NCBI RefSeq assembly: GCF_028583425.1
Contig: NC_072801.1
Location: 62,139,766 to 62,203,765 of the forward strand
Length of the DNA: 64,000 nucleotides
Source of the DNA: Eublepharis macularius
Lineage: Eukaryota > Chordata > Lepidosauria > Squamata > Eublepharidae
Reading direction: 5' to 3'
Every line of letters begins with the position of its first letter. Position 1 is the stretch's first letter. A program made the translations under genes and the position numbers. Below are positions 45,936 to 57,849 of the stretch, one piece after another. Under the pieces are notes generated by a model. That model worked only from the letters and a program-made list of their open reading frames with translations. It made no database searches and was not told where the DNA came from.

Positions 45936-46207
45936 TAGGGTTGCCAACCTCCAGGTGAGGTGTGGAGCTTGCTTAGAATTACAATGGCTTTTAGGTCTGC
46001 TAGCCTCCAGGTAGGGCCTGAAGACCTCCTGAAATCACAACTAATCACCAGATGACAGAGGTAAGTTCTGCTGCAGTCAAAGACTGCTTTGGAGGGTGGA
46101 CTCTAGCGTTATACCCTCGTTAGGCCTTTCCCATCTCCAGACCCTGCCCTCTCCAGGCTTCACCCCGAAATCACCAGGAATTTCCCAATATAGTGTAGGC
46201 AACCCTA
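45936..46207 (+). mobile_element. GTTGCC-family MITE with duplicated 5' end
   Basis: A short 5' piece ('TAGGGTTGCCAACCTCCAGG' to 'GAATTACAATGGCTTTTAGG') is followed by a second start ('GCTAGCCTCCAGGTAGGGCC'). The copy then continues to 'GTAGGCAACCCTA'. One copy may have inserted into another, or the end may have duplicated. Confidence 0.65.
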
Positions 46208-46209
46208 GC

Positions 46210-47490
46210 CAGGCCCTCACTTGGCCAGATCTGTGCCACTGAAGAGTGGGCAACCTTAGAGGTGTCTCATAGGCTGTGGGGCAATGACCATGCTGTGGTC
46301 TACTCGTGTATCTTTAGACATTGGTAATCTTCTGTTACTCATTACATGGGTAGTGTGCACGCATCTATGTGCGCGCGCGCATGCATTACAAGTGACTACC
46401 AAGTTGTGAGAAGTGGTGATTGGGCCCTGACTATATAGGTGGTCACAGAAGTGTTTTAATGGCCTGTGGGATCTTAAAACAAGAGACTGCTAGCAAGCCT
46501 GCCTACTTTATTGCCCCAAACCTCTGTTGGCTTTTTTACTAGGCCTTGCCCTGGAAGTGAAAGAGGGACCCCTTTGCAGTGCGCAGAGTTGTGAGCTGCT
46601 GCACTGTCATAATGGCACACATTTGTGGTGGTGTTCTGTTCCCATCCTGAGAACAGGTAGTGGGTGCCGTTCCAAAATGGTTGTCTTGGTATAGGGGCCA
46701 ATTACAAAACACAGGGAGTTTTCAAGCCAAGCATCCTTCTCCTGATGGAGGCAGCAGTGTCCAAAGGGGTACTACTTCCTACAGACATAAAAGTAATGCT
46801 TCCTGGGCTTTTCTGAACCACTACCCACTCCAATCAGGTGGAGGAAAGTCTGGTTGGCTACTTGCTTTGGGGGAAAGATATGCTGGGGACGAAGCAAGTG
46901 GTTAGCAGGAATCGCGCATGGTGGGCACCACAAGGGGGACACGGTGCTAGGGAATGCATCCAGTCCCCCAGGATTTGAGGGTAGTGTGAACCAGTATCAG
47001 ATAACTGTGTTTACTCCCATTTGTCTATGTTGCTTTTGCTACTCCCATTTTTCTTCCCTCCCTGAACTTTTCTCCATACTGTCTGCTTATGAAATTTAGA
47101 GTGTCAGGTCATTGTGGTGGGAATTTCTCTCTGTGCTGTGCCATGGGCACTGTCCTACTATTAATAGTATTAGCATTGCTACTTAACACTGAAATACTCA
47201 AAACAGCTAGTGAATATTACTAAGTGGTAGTTATTGGAGGTAGTGTGGTGGCTAAGAGTCTGAACTGGGAAGGTCCCAGTTCAAATGTTGCTTTAGCCAT
47301 GGGACTGCTTAAGTGGCCTAACTACTGGCCTACCCTTCAGGACTGCTGTGAAAAATAAGGGGATGTATGTTATGCTCTATAAACGCTCGAAAGGAATCCA
47401 GAATATCATTAGTACTAAGGTTCTACATTAAAAAGAACAGTGTTTGCACCAACTTAAAAGTAATGATGCTTCTGATCAACGATAAAGATA
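46210..47490. other. No gene recognised
   Basis: The stretch contains a short alternating CG tract (GCGCGCGCGCATGC) near 46,371 and otherwise unique-looking sequence. Untranslated upstream exon(s) of the LOTUS gene at 48.1 kb could lie here, but no signal is convincing. Confidence 0.35.
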
Positions 47491-47913
47491 GGGTTGCTAA
47501 CCTCCAGGTGGGGCCTAGAGATCTCCCAGAATTACAACTGCTTTCCAAATGACAGAGATCAGTTCCCCTTAAATTCAATTTCCTGCCAGTGTCCTTTTGA
47601 TGCCCATTTGTGACTTGGGCGCTGAGAAACCAGAAGTGACAAGGGACGCTCTGGCATTTCTGGAAGACTCTATGGTAAAACCCTAGCATTTTGAGAAACG
47701 TCAGAGCACCACTTCTGAACACACGGGAGTGATGTGAGCATGTTACTGGCCATGTGAGTGCATCATCAGCCCCATTATCTCCCACCAGTTGCAAGGGGGC
47801 ACCCACAACCCTAGTTCCTCTGGGAAAATGGCTGCTTTGGAGGGTGGATGCTATGGCGTTATATCCCTCTAAGGTCCCGCTCTTCCCCAGGCTCTACCCA
47901 CAGTTGGCAACAC
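47491..47913 (+). mobile_element. GTTGCC-family MITE split by an insertion (about 47,570-47,812)
   Basis: The left half runs from 'TAGGGTTGCTAACCTCCAGG' to 'GATCAGTTCCCCTT'. The right half resumes with 'TTCCTCTGGGAAAATGGCTG' and ends 'CAGTTGGCAACACTA'. The inserted 240 bases ('AAATTCAATTTCCTGCCAGT' to 'GGGCACCCACAACCCTAG') are of unknown family. Confidence 0.65.
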
Positions 47914-48100
47914 TAGATAGAGATGGGACTTGAAAACTATCCTTATTGGACTCAAAGCCATACTTCTTAGTAGTAGGCACTAGGTAGTAGCAACTGAAGA
48001 TGGAGACCACCATAAGTTTCTAACTGTGGTATCAGGGTTTCTTCCCTGCCACTCCAGAACCAATAGCTACATTTTCATTTGTGCTTCTGCAGATGTATCC

Positions 48101-51100
48101 ATGGATCAGTCTTCTGGTGTGGGGTTTAAAGGAAGCATCCTGACTTTCCTGCGGGGCCACCCTAGGGGTGTCCCCTTGAGAGAATTTGGGGATCTCTATC
48201 AGCAGCAGAGCGGACAGAAACTGGACTTCTCCCAGCATGGCTACTGTTCCCTGCAACAACTTCTAACCGAGATGAAGGAGCATGTAGTGTTGGATCAGAT
48301 GGGAGAACAGCCCTGGGTGAGGATTAGGCGACTCTCCGTCCCCAGGCTACGGGGGAGGAGACACCCCCGCAGTTGCGAAGATTCTTCTGCGGCTGAACCT
48401 GAACGGCTAAAAAGCTCTGAATCAGGTAAAGTTCGACAAGCTAAAAAGGGCTTTTGAGGGTGATCATAAATACCAGTTCTTCTTCATTTGCTCCAGTTTT
48501 GGTGTAGTGGTTAAGAGCGTGGGACTCTAATCTGGAGAGCCGGGTTTGATTCCCCTCTCCACTGTTTGAAGCCAGCTGGGTGACCTTGGGTCAGTCACAG
48601 CTTCTAGGAGCTCTCTCAGCCCCACCCACTTCACAGGGTGATTGTTGTGGGGATAACAATAACATACTTTGTAAACTGCTCTGAGTGGGTGTTAAGTTGT
48701 CCTGAAGGGCGGTATATAAATCGAATGTTGTTATTATTATTATTATAGTTACTTTGGAGACTGAGAAAAGAGATCACTTTTGTTAAGGGAATATTGCTTT
48801 CTCCTGCACTTGAATGTCACAATTCGTTGCCCGCTCCCGCTCCATCCCAGCTCATGTTTTGGTTGTGATGGCTGCATGGAACATGATTGTATGAACATCA
48901 TGAGCGGCTTGCTGGAGGAATGACTGCCTCTCCTGCCGTATTGGTCCCACTTATTTGCTCATAGTGGAGAGCATGCATGACGCTTGAGAGCATAAGGCAA
49001 GCCTCTGCCCCAAGAAGCTTACAAGCTGATATTTGCCATAAGGGGAAGAACAAAGGAAGGCAGAGATGCGAATAAATGAGGAACGAATATGCATTGCTCT
49101 TGATTACTGAAACTATCTTATTGCTTGTTATGAAGTCTGTCACAAGGATTTTCAGAGGGATGTATGTGCCGCAAGTCCCCTAGTGACGATTTGTTTCCTA
49201 AGGACTGGGTCTGCAAGGAGACAGTTCTTAGCCTTCTGCACGGTACACAAGGAAATGTGCAAATTTGCCTCCAGCTGTGCCTTTTGCTTACGTGGATTTT
49301 TGATCCTTAAAAATGCTGAATAGGCGGATTCACTGTAAACTGGATCCTACCATCTCACGCCTTGAGCGAGGGGTGTACTGGAGTACAACTATGTCTCCCC
49401 CCTCCCTCCCCAAGACCTGGAGCAATGATTTCAGCAGCTGGAGTCCCTGACGGGGACAGAGGCACTCCGATGCTCATCCTCCACAGAAAATTCAAAACCA
49501 GAAACCGTACCTTTTATTAAGACCCATCAAAATAACACAACACATTGCAAACTTCTGAGTTCTTCAGAACACCACTATGCTGGATTTTTTTAAAAAAAAA
49601 AGTGGGAGGAAGAGAGAGAAACACTTCTTTCAGGCCCAAGTGTTAAGGCCTATCTGTCTGGTTGTTTGAGGTGGATATCTGTGTTGGTATGCAGTATTGC
49701 AGCAAGATTTAAGTCCAGTGGCACCTTAGAGACCGATAATATTTCCAGGCTATTTGCTTTTGAGAGTCAAAGCTCTCTAACAAAGGAAGCTTCGACTCTG
49801 GAAAGCTTATATCCTACAAATCTTGTTGGTCTTTAAGGTGCTGTTGGACTTGAATCTTGCTGTTCTGTCTGGTTGCTTGGCTATCTTCAATAGGCACAGG
49901 GTGTCACTGGCTGGGAAGAAGCAACAAAAATGAAGCATGTTTGGCTTGTATGATATAAGCGTGTTATCTTCTTCTCTAGGTCCCAGGCCTTGGAGTTCCT
50001 GTCATAGCCTTGCTAGAACTGGCAGCGCTCATCCTCTGCAGCTGAGGGCAAAGATGACACCCTATGAAGATGGGTCTCGGTGGGAGAGCCGCTTACCTGT
50101 GGCTGCTTCCAGATTGACCCAGAGGGGGACTCCATCTGATAAGTTCCGTCCTTCTGCCAGCAGGCTCCCTCGCCTGCTCATACGACACCCTATTCCGCAG
50201 AGTTTCCGAGAAGTCAACATGACGGGAGACAAAGCTACCCCTCTTCTGACCTCGGATAGTAGGGAAGGGTACACACGGGGTGTGAAGAATTGGTTCCAGA
50301 AGTGCCTGACTGAAGCTCAGCTGCTTCCTGCTCTGTCCAGGGAGCCAACCTCCTGTGTCACTAACGGGGAGAGTAGTGGTAGGTTGTGCTTTGCAAACTG
50401 TCCTCCAGTTGTATACAGCTGACTTAGCATAGATGGAGTTGCCTGCATGCTGGCTGGTTGGTGTGTGTGGAACATACATAGTTTTTAACTTAGCTGTTAG
50501 AGGTGACCCAGCTGCCAATCTTTTGCATTCCAGTGTGTTTTCTGTGTAGTAGGGAGAAGATAAGATATATTATAATACAAATGTATACCTGCTTAGCTGT
50601 TATGAGTCTAAACAGGTAAAGGGCTAGTGATCTCCACCACCAAAGAATTTTAAGCACTTTGCAAAATATACTGTTCTTGGTTTTGAGGGTAGGGAGGCAA
50701 TAAGCATCTCAAACTCCAATCAAGATGCCCCTTGGATGGGGCACCGCTGACAGCTATGCTGACAGAGAGGGGCTTGGGCGTGGTCCTGGATGCCTCCCTT
50801 TCAGTGGAGGCTTAGGTCTGGGCAGTTGCCAGATTAGCATTTTTCTATCTCCACTAGACCAAGCAGCTTATTCCCTGTCTTGTGCCATGCCACCTAGCTA
50901 CGGTGATCCAGGCAACGGTCATCTCCAAATTAGATTACTGTAACTCGCTATATGCAGGGCTGCCCTTGAGGCTGATCCGGAAGTTACAACTGGTCCAGAA
51001 TGCAGCGGCATGGACCCTCACAGAAACTCTGGTCAGGATACATATAAGACCTGTTCTGTGTCAGCTGCACTGGCTCCCAGTTGAGTTCCAGATCAAGTTC

Positions 51101-52579
51101 AAGATACTCTCTATGACATTTAAAGCCCTTAGCGAACTGGGACCAACATACCTGCGTGACCGTCTCTCACCGTATGTTCCCCAGAGGGCACTTTATTCTG
51201 CTGACAAACACTTTCTGGTGGTCCCTAGCCCCAGGGACATTCACCTAGCTTCCACCAAAGGCCCTGGCACTGGCCTAGTGGAACTCCCTCTCCATCAAAA
51301 CTAGGGCCCTGCGAGACTTGTTACAATTCCACAGGGCCGGTAAGACAGAGATATTTTGCCAGGCCTATGGTTGGGACTGAGGCTTGGATGAACTGTCCAA
51401 TTGCTGCCTCCCCCCTCCCGCCGCTGTGATCTGTGGTACATCAGTTATTAATATCATATATCATCTGCCTGTCCTACCCCATAACATCTCAAGTGATGGG
51501 GTGTATGGTGTGGCAGCAGAAGAGGTGAGCTCTCAAATGTTCTCCTTCTTTCCCTCACTCCAGAGTTTTCATTGTCTACTGCAAGGGGGTTGGGGACTGC
51601 CACCAATCCGACTGCTGCCCACATGCCAGCATCCTCCATCTTGGAGGCCCAACATGATGCCAGTTCCCTGAAGCTATTGTGCCAAGAAGATACACCTAAT
51701 GCACTTTTGCCAAGTTGTCCAGCTGGCCTCAACAGCCACTCTGGCCTGCCAGTGACTTGCCAATTCCTAGAAAGGCGGTTGGCAGAAGAAATGGTCTCCA
51801 TAGCTACCACCACGTCTGAGGACATGTTGCCTGCTGGTCTCCTTCCTCCTAAAGATTCTAGTTTACCTGCTCCAGGACCTCTTTTTGAGATGACCATAGC
51901 ATCTGAAAACCTGGCTCCCAACCAGTTCTCCTCAAATGTTGCTTTGAGCCTCCCAGCTTCAAATGGCCAGGAATGGGTCTCACCAAATCTTGCAAAGTCT
52001 GAAATAGTGCAGTCTGAGATTTCCCTTCTGCCCACAGCTTTGGTATGTCCTGTACAAACTTGTTCCTCTGTTCAAGATTTTTGCTCCATGGAAGGACTTA
52101 TGCAGGGCCCACCTAGTGAGCAACTAGCTTTAGATCTCACTAATCCAACTTCCCCAATACTTTCTATTAAAGATCTCTCAGAAATGAGAGAGAATTTTCT
52201 GCTGAGACAAGACGCTGCCTCTGATTATTTACCAAAACCCCAAATAATGCCAAACCAGGATCCTGTTCCTAACACTCTTACTTTTCCAAAGGCAGCAGAA
52301 TCAGCAATTTCTAGGACTCCTGATCTACCAGAAAACAAAGCATCATTGTCTCCAAAGCAGCAAGTGTATGGGCAACTTGACAGGAAAGCTGTTGGACCCC
52401 ACAATTCTCCCACTAGGAGTCCAAGCACAGAAGAAAAGATGCTGGAAATCTTACGGAAGGAAGCCGCCTTAGGAAATAATTCTCTGGCCAAAAGCCTAGA
52501 GGGCAGTGTAGAGGGACAGCAAATTCTCCCAGCAGCCTCTCCTGTGAGGCTTAAACATGATCTCTGTATCATTTTATGA
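48101..52579 (+). CDS. LOTUS (OST-HTH) domain protein A, unrecognised gene
   Basis: Three exons join in frame with phase-1 introns: 48101-48425, 49980-50378 and 51564-52579, giving 579 aa. Residues about 5-80 form a LOTUS/OST-HTH winged-helix domain (ILTFLRGHPRGVPLREFGDL, then FSQHGYCSLQQLLTEM and HVVLDQ), like the N-terminal domains of TDRD5 and TDRD7. An arginine-rich segment follows (RIRRLSVPRLRGRRHPR). The rest is low-complexity, rich in Ser, Pro, Leu and Glu, probably disordered, with no Tudor or NYN domain. LOTUS domains bind RNA (G-quadruplexes in some) or the helicase Vasa, and act in germ granules and the piRNA pathway. A germline RNP role is inference. The start is the ATG eight bases inside the exon (acceptor CTTCTGCAG), so an upstream 5' UTR exon is expected. 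The last exon ends EEKMLEILRKEA...CIIL; the poly(A) signal is at 53,193. It could be joined with gene B by an unseen splice. Confidence 0.78.
48492..48752 (+). repeat. tRNA-derived SINE, full length, LOTUS gene A intron 1
   Basis: 'GGTGTAGTGGTTAAGAGCGT' (A box) and 'GGGTTTGATTCCCC' (B box) lead into the body 'GGTGACCTTGGGTCAGTCAC', then 'GCGGTATATAAATCGAATG' and a TTATTATTATTATTAT tail. It is the most complete copy in the window. Confidence 0.85.
49690..49868. repeat. Inverted-repeat element of the 'CAGTGGCACCTTAGAGACC' family
   Basis: 'CAAGATTTAAGTCCAGTGGC' at the left and its near complement 'GTGCTGTTGGACTTGAATCTTG' at the right enclose paired 'GAGAGTCAAAGCTC'-type segments. It belongs to the same family as 6124-6266 and lies in gene A intron 1, about 110 bases before exon 2. 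Confidence 0.65.
50720..51395 (+). mobile_element. L2-type LINE 3' fragment, LOTUS gene A intron 2
   Basis: A frame from about 50,882 to 51,304 reads ISKLDYCNSLYAGLPLRLIR, then LVQNAAAWTLTETLVR, LHWLPVEFQIKFKILSMTFK and ELGPTYLRDRLSPYVPQRAL. This is the conserved C-terminal end of L2-clade reverse transcriptase ORF2. It is 5'-truncated and has decayed. Confidence 0.85.
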
Positions 52580-53192
52580 TGCCACAGAAGTGCGGACTAC
52601 ACCATGACAGAAGCCTGTAGGATTGCACACTAATGCTGGGGTGTGAGAGAATCTGATAGCAGAGAAACTTCTTATTTTCAATAGACTGTTGTTGCATTAG
52701 CCAGATAGCACAATATGGTCTGTGCAAGTTGGCATGGGGGGGGACAGTGGGGCGCTCTGCATCCTATTCTTTGTGATGCTGGTCAGTCTCAATGTTCCTT
52801 TCATGAGAGGATGGGGCTGTCTTCCCGATAAGCAGTTTAGATCTGCAGAAGGATGTAAACTGGATCCTAAACTCTCACCCAGAGGAGACAAGTACAAGTT
52901 GTATATTGCAGCCCCTGAGCCAAGGAACCTTCTGGATTTAAGCTGATGTTCTCTAGGAAGAAGAGGCTCCTTCCATGCATAGTATTGTATGATAGTAACT
53001 CACTGAACCTTGCATCACCGCTCAACTACAGAGCCAAACCTGTTCCTTTCCTGTGGCCTTCTCCAAATACTCTTTGAGAACTGCAAAAAGGTTTAGGGGG
53101 CGTTTGCCAAAACTCTCCTTAAAAGCCCTTTTGAACTACAGTTCCTAGGATTCTATGATAACTTGCTCTTTGTGTACCAACTGTGAATTTTA

Positions 53193-53198
53193 AATAAA
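53193..53198 (+). terminator. Poly(A) signal AATAAA for LOTUS gene A
   Basis: AATAAA lies 614 bases past the stop of gene A, in unique sequence. It supports gene A ending here and not continuing into gene B. Confidence 0.55.
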
Positions 53199-53614
53199 AT
53201 GGATTTCTATTTATTTCAAAGGGGAGTCACAGATTAAAGTGGGTAAGAAATCATGGGGCTGAGAGTTCTTTGGAAAGGAGGGTCAGGTTCTAAAGGGCTG
53301 GACAAAAGTTTCTATGTTCACTGGGGCATAGGGGTTCCTGCATCTATTGTAGAACTACAAGCAGTAAGTATTTAGCTTGTTTGCAAAAGCCTTCTTCAGG
53401 TGTCTAAAAATAAACAGTATCTGTTACACAGTCTTCTCTAAAACCTAATGTCTAATTTATGTTTATTCATTTGAAGTGGTCCTAAAAATAAATGTTCCAG
53501 CTTTGATTCTTCATGTTTTTTAATCCTTTGGTTCCTTTGTCTAAATCTTTAGTACTTCTAAACCTTTCCTTACAGGGGACAAGCTCTGTAGTGACTTCTA
53601 ACCCACAAACACTT

Positions 53615-54425
53615 ATCACATACAAGAGACCAGTAGCACCTATAAGACTAACAAAATTTATTGTAGGGTATGAGCTTTTGTGAGAGACAGCTGTTCTGAA
53701 CTGTGTCCTGAACTGAACTGGACCCCTCATATGTGCCTGAGAATGACCTAAAAGAACTTGAGTTCTTTGCTCTGGCAGGCAGAGGATGTGCCTTGCTTCT
53801 GGTACTGATGCTCAGATTTAGAACAGGTATGTTTATGATATTAAATACAGAGCAAAGCTTCCAGAGAAATGACAGGGCCTCAGCCATGCTATTGTTTTTC
53901 TGTATAGTAGGAAGGCTTTCCTGTCATGCTTGAAGTTGAATTTGCACAGGCTGTAGATGAAGACACAATGTGCACAAGCTTCCCTTTGAACATTGCAAGC
54001 TGCTCTGTTTGCTCGGTATAGAAGAACTGGCACGTTCAGCTGGGGGTGCATCTTTACTGCCTCTAGCATTAATTTAACTTTCCTAGCCCAGAAGTGACAG
54101 AAAAGACCTACACCAACATCTGTCTATGAGCAAGCTACAAGCCAGTTCTGCTGCAGAACTCTAACATATGCATCAAGGAAAGCAGGGAAAATGATTTTAG
54201 TTTTTTAGCTTATACGCACAGACACACACACTTTATTCCTATGCATATGGCTTGTACTGTTTGAGATACCCATAATTTTAGGCTCCAGGCATGTAGCTGC
54301 CAAAATAACAGAGTCCTGTAACATCTTCAAGACTAACAAATTTATTGTGGCATAAGCGTTCATGAGCCACTGCCCACTTTCATTTTGTGCATCTGACAAA
54401 GTGGATTCCAGCTCCTGAAAATTTG
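53615..54425. repeat. Two fragments of the 'CCAGTAGCACCTATAAGACT' repeat family
   Basis: One lies at about 53,615-53,700 ('AGACCAGTAGCACCTATAAG', 'AACAAAATTTATTGTAGGGT'). The other lies at 54,300-54,425 ('GACTAACAAATTTATTGTGG', 'CATCTGACAAAGTGGATTCC'). The DNA between and around them shows no gene. Confidence 0.6.
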
Positions 54426-54454
54426 TACCACAGTAAGTTTTTACTTCATCTATT

Positions 54455-54655
54455 CCTTTTTTCCTCAAATGAGGACCCAAAGTGACATATTGTTCTCTTT
54501 TCCCCCATTTTATCCTCACAACAGCCCTCTGGAGTAAGTTAGGCTGGGCATCACTGACTGGCCCAAAGTCACCCAGCAAGCTTCCATGGAAGGATTCGAA
54601 CCTGGGTCTCTCAGATCCTAGTCTATTACTAACCGCTACACCATGCTAGCTCTTG
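54455..54655 (-). repeat. tRNA-derived SINE, minus strand
   Basis: The plus strand reads 'CACCCAGCAAGCTTCCATGG', 'GGATTCGAACCTGGGTCTCT' (B box reversed) and 'ACTAACCGCTACACCATGCT' (A box reversed). Confidence 0.8.
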
Positions 54656-55466
54656 GGTGACTCATCTCTCTCATTTTAGATTTGCTGTGAGTAGGTGAAG
54701 CAGATGTATTCTGATCTTTTTGTAGATCAGAACAATTGTTATAAACCTACACCAATATTATCTACAAAGATCTGGTACCGTTTAAACAAAACGGGGATTT
54801 GTGCCTTTGATATGCATACCTTGTAAAAAAATCCTGTTTCCTCTCAGGGTGAAGAGCCAGTGACTTGGCCAGAAGCACCCTTGAAGAAAAATTGCAAGTG
54901 GGTGAGGGATACTAGCAGCGTTCCTCCCAGCTTGACCACATAGTCATTATCTGAGAGGTGGCACAGCAAAATGGGGTACCGACTTAGTAGACATAGTGTG
55001 AATATCCATTTTGCAGCTATTTCTGGGTATTGCCTGACCCTAGCATGAACAGAACCTTGACTCAGATTAGTCAGTGATGTTTAGAGTGTTCTTTCTTGGG
55101 TTCGCACTGTTTGTAGGATGAAGTTCTTGCCCCCTCCCAGGGTGGTAGGAATCTTTGAGCCTCGATTTCTGTTCCATAGTAATCACTGGTAAGGAACAAA
55201 TATTAGCGTCAAGCCAGACAGCTGTCTGCCAGCAGCTCCAGCATAAATTAACAGCAAGGGAATGTGTGAACATGTAAATTTATGTTCCAGATTTGTCAGA
55301 GAACGATGAGATTTTTTTTTTTTGCAAAAAAATGTCCATTGTTTAGGATCAAATCGTTCTTTGTTCAGACTTCACCGTTAACAGACAAGGCATACTAATG
55401 CACAAGGATAGCAGAGTAAGACGGGCCACCTCAGAGAGCAAATGTGGGGATATTGTGTGAGAATTG

Positions 55467-55540
55467 CCATAGCTCAGTGGTAGAACACATACTTTGCATG
55501 TAGAAATTCTCAGTTCAAGAGCCAGCCTGAAAGGGTTTTC
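55467..55540 (+). repeat. tRNA-like SINE head fragment
   Basis: 'GCTCAGTGGTAGAACACATA', 'CTTTGCATGTAGAAATTCTC' and 'AGTTCAAGAGCC' resemble a tRNA A-box to B-box segment. Similar fragments lie at about 17,035-17,090 and 22,430-22,475. Confidence 0.55.
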
Positions 55541-55706
55541 GGTATCTGGTATGGGGTGATCCTTTGCTAAGACTGTGGAGGGCAGCTCCTGGTCAAAGTA
55601 GGGTACCTGCCAACATTTCCCAAATGACAAGTTCACCTCATTCTTTTAGCAAGTATCACTGATTGAAGCTCCCCCTCCCCACCACTCTGAGGCACAAGCA
55701 ACCCTG

Positions 55707-55920
55707 CTAAGGTTGCTAACCTACGGGTGGAGCCTAGAGATCTCCCAGAATTACAACTGATCTCCTGGAGAAAATGGCTGCCTCAGAGGGTGGCTTCTGT
55801 GGTATTTTACCTCACCGAGGCACCTCCCTGAACCCTTCTCTCCCCAGGTTCCATCTCCAAATCTCCAGGAATTTCCAGGAATCGCCAGGAATTTCCCAAC
55901 ACAGAGCTGGCACAGAGCTA
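55707..55920 (+). mobile_element. GTTGCC-family MITE
   Basis: The copy runs from 'TAAGGTTGCTAACCTACGGG' to 'CCCAACACAGAGCTGGCAC'. It has a small internal deletion, and the 'CCAGGAATTTCCAGGAATCG' stretch is locally duplicated. Confidence 0.7.
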
Positions 55921-56602
55921 GTAACTGGCTCAACGTCACCTAACAAGTTTTCATAGCAGAGTGGGGATTTGTACCAGGTTATCCCAGATCCTAGTCCAAT
56001 GCGCTAACTACTAACATGACTCTATGAGCATATATGTTAGGAGAGAATTAACTTCTAGAAACTCCAAAAAGAAGGGGCAAATGGGGAACAGTGAAGAATG
56101 GCAGCTTTAGGAAAGTGTATGAAGATTTTAACAAAGCATCTCCCAAAGTTTAAAAAAATGGGTATGATTTTTTAGCAGGACCAGGCACCCCAAATCAAGG
56201 ACTATGCTGGGTAAATATGGGCAGTTGGAGGGTGTGAAATAGTATTGGCATGGATAGACCAATGATCTGTCTTTAACTAAGGCAGCTTCATAAAGAACAT
56301 AAAATGATCAGTTGTGTCATTTATTATGATGTATCTTCATTGGGCTACCATTTGGGTTTTCCTGCCTCAGACAATAAAATGTATTGATCTGTTTCTGCAT
56401 AGGATTACTGCTTCACAAGCTGCATGTGAAGCAGGCCTGTGAAGGAACCAAGAGAAGGCCTATGGCCACACTGCAAGAAGTGAGTGTCTGAAGCCAACAT
56501 AATCCCTAAACAGACCTTGTGGTCTAGAGCATAAAATCCACTTTAGCTGATAGCTAAACCATTCTGTCATTAAAAAAAAACCCTGTGAGGCAGATTCACT
56601 TG

Positions 56603-56815
56603 GTAGGGTTGCCAGCTCCAAGTTTGGAAATTCCTGGAGATTTTGGGGGTGGAGCCTAAAGAGGGCAGGGTTTGGGGAGGGACCTCAGTTTAGGGTATCA
56701 TGCCATGAAGTCCATCCTCCAAAGCAGTTAATTTCTCCAGGGGGCCTGATCTCTGTGGTCCAGAGAATAGACATACCCAGCCACCAACTGGAGCTTGGCA
56801 ACTCTAGGAACTAGG
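56603..56815 (-). mobile_element. GTTGCC-family MITE
   Basis: A complete reverse copy, from 'TAGGGTTGCCAGCTCCAAGT' to 'CAACTGGAGCTTGGCAACTC'. Confidence 0.75.
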
Positions 56816-56852
56816 TACCTGTGGGGAAGCATAGCAGAATGTTCCTATGTTT

Positions 56853-57014
56853 CTAGGGTTGCCAGCCTCCAGGTGGGACCTGGAGATCTCTCAGAATTAT
56901 AACTGATCTCCAGACTATGAACATCAGTTTCCTGGAGAAAACAGCTGCTTTGGAGAACCCCCACCCTTTCCCAGGCTCTACTCCTGAATCTCACACCAGG
57001 AGTTGGTATCCTTA
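56853..57014 (+). mobile_element. GTTGCC-family MITE with internal deletion
   Basis: 'TAGGGTTGCCAGCCTCCAGG' to 'GGAGAAAACAGCTGCTTTGG', then a jump to 'CCCAGGCTCTACTCCTGAAT' and a diverged end. Confidence 0.7.
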
Positions 57015-57574
57015 GATAATGTTTCTCAGGATTCTCCCTTCCCTACAGTGTAATCTATCAATCATTCAGATGTTTCTAGTTCTTGCATCCACCCTTTTTA
57101 TTTATTTTACTTCTGGCAATTTTTTATTTTACTTTTATAGCTCAATGCTACTCAATGGGTCTTTTTTAAAAAACTGCACAAATGAGTTAAACAGACAATG
57201 TCTCTCTCCTGTGTTTTCTTCATGTAGCAGTGCTGACTAGCAGCACATGAAAGCCATGCCTGACCTTGGAATCCAAGTCGCATTGCATCAAACAGCTGCT
57301 AGTGGTAGGGCCTTAAATATCATGTGACTGGAAATGGAGACGAATCCTTCTCAGACTCCACCCTTTGGGCTGCCCTCTTCTTTTTGCCACACCTCCTCAA
57401 AGGCAGATTATAAAAAAGAGGACTGGACGAGGTGGTCTTTTGCCATTTTTTTCTGCTTTGGGGTAACTTTGTTTTCTGCTACTTGTATATGTGCATGTAT
57501 ATAGTATGTTTATTTAAAGATGAGCTTTTATGCATCTTGTGGGGAAAAGGAAAACCTGGATGTCTTTTAGCATT

Positions 57575-57770
57575 AGGGTTACCAAGTCTAAATTGGGAAA
57601 TTCCTGGAGATTTAGAGATGGCGCCCTGAAAGGGTGGAGTTTGGGGGGTAGGAGGGGGCTCAGCAGGTATGTGATGCCATCTGCACAAACTGCCATTTTC
57701 TCCAGGGAAGGGGATCTCTCCAGTTGGGGCATCAGTTATAATTCTGGGAGAACTTAAGGTTGGTAACCTT
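57575..57770 (-). mobile_element. GTTGCC-family MITE just upstream of LOTUS gene B
   Basis: A reverse copy, from 'TAGGGTTACCAAGTCTAAAT' to 'GAACTTAAGGTTGGTAACC'. It ends about ten bases before the acceptor that precedes the gene B start exon. Confidence 0.7.
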
Positions 57771-57849
57771 TTTTTCTTCAGGCTGACTTGCCAGGATTCT
57801 TGAATTTTCAGAGGAGAGTGGGGTCCAGAAGGCTGCGGCCTAAACCTCA

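Noticed and set aside
50882-51304. Open frame that could look like a gene A exon
   Set aside because: The sequence is the C-terminal end of an L2-type LINE ORF2, not host coding sequence.
51454-52035. Minus-strand open frame of 193 codons
   Set aside because: It is the shadow of the long third exon of LOTUS gene A, which has splice-phase agreement with exon 2.
52440-52579. A second LOTUS domain at the end of gene A
   Set aside because: EEKMLEILRKEAALGNN resembles a first helix, but the frame ends before the rest of the domain and lacks the later conserved positions.
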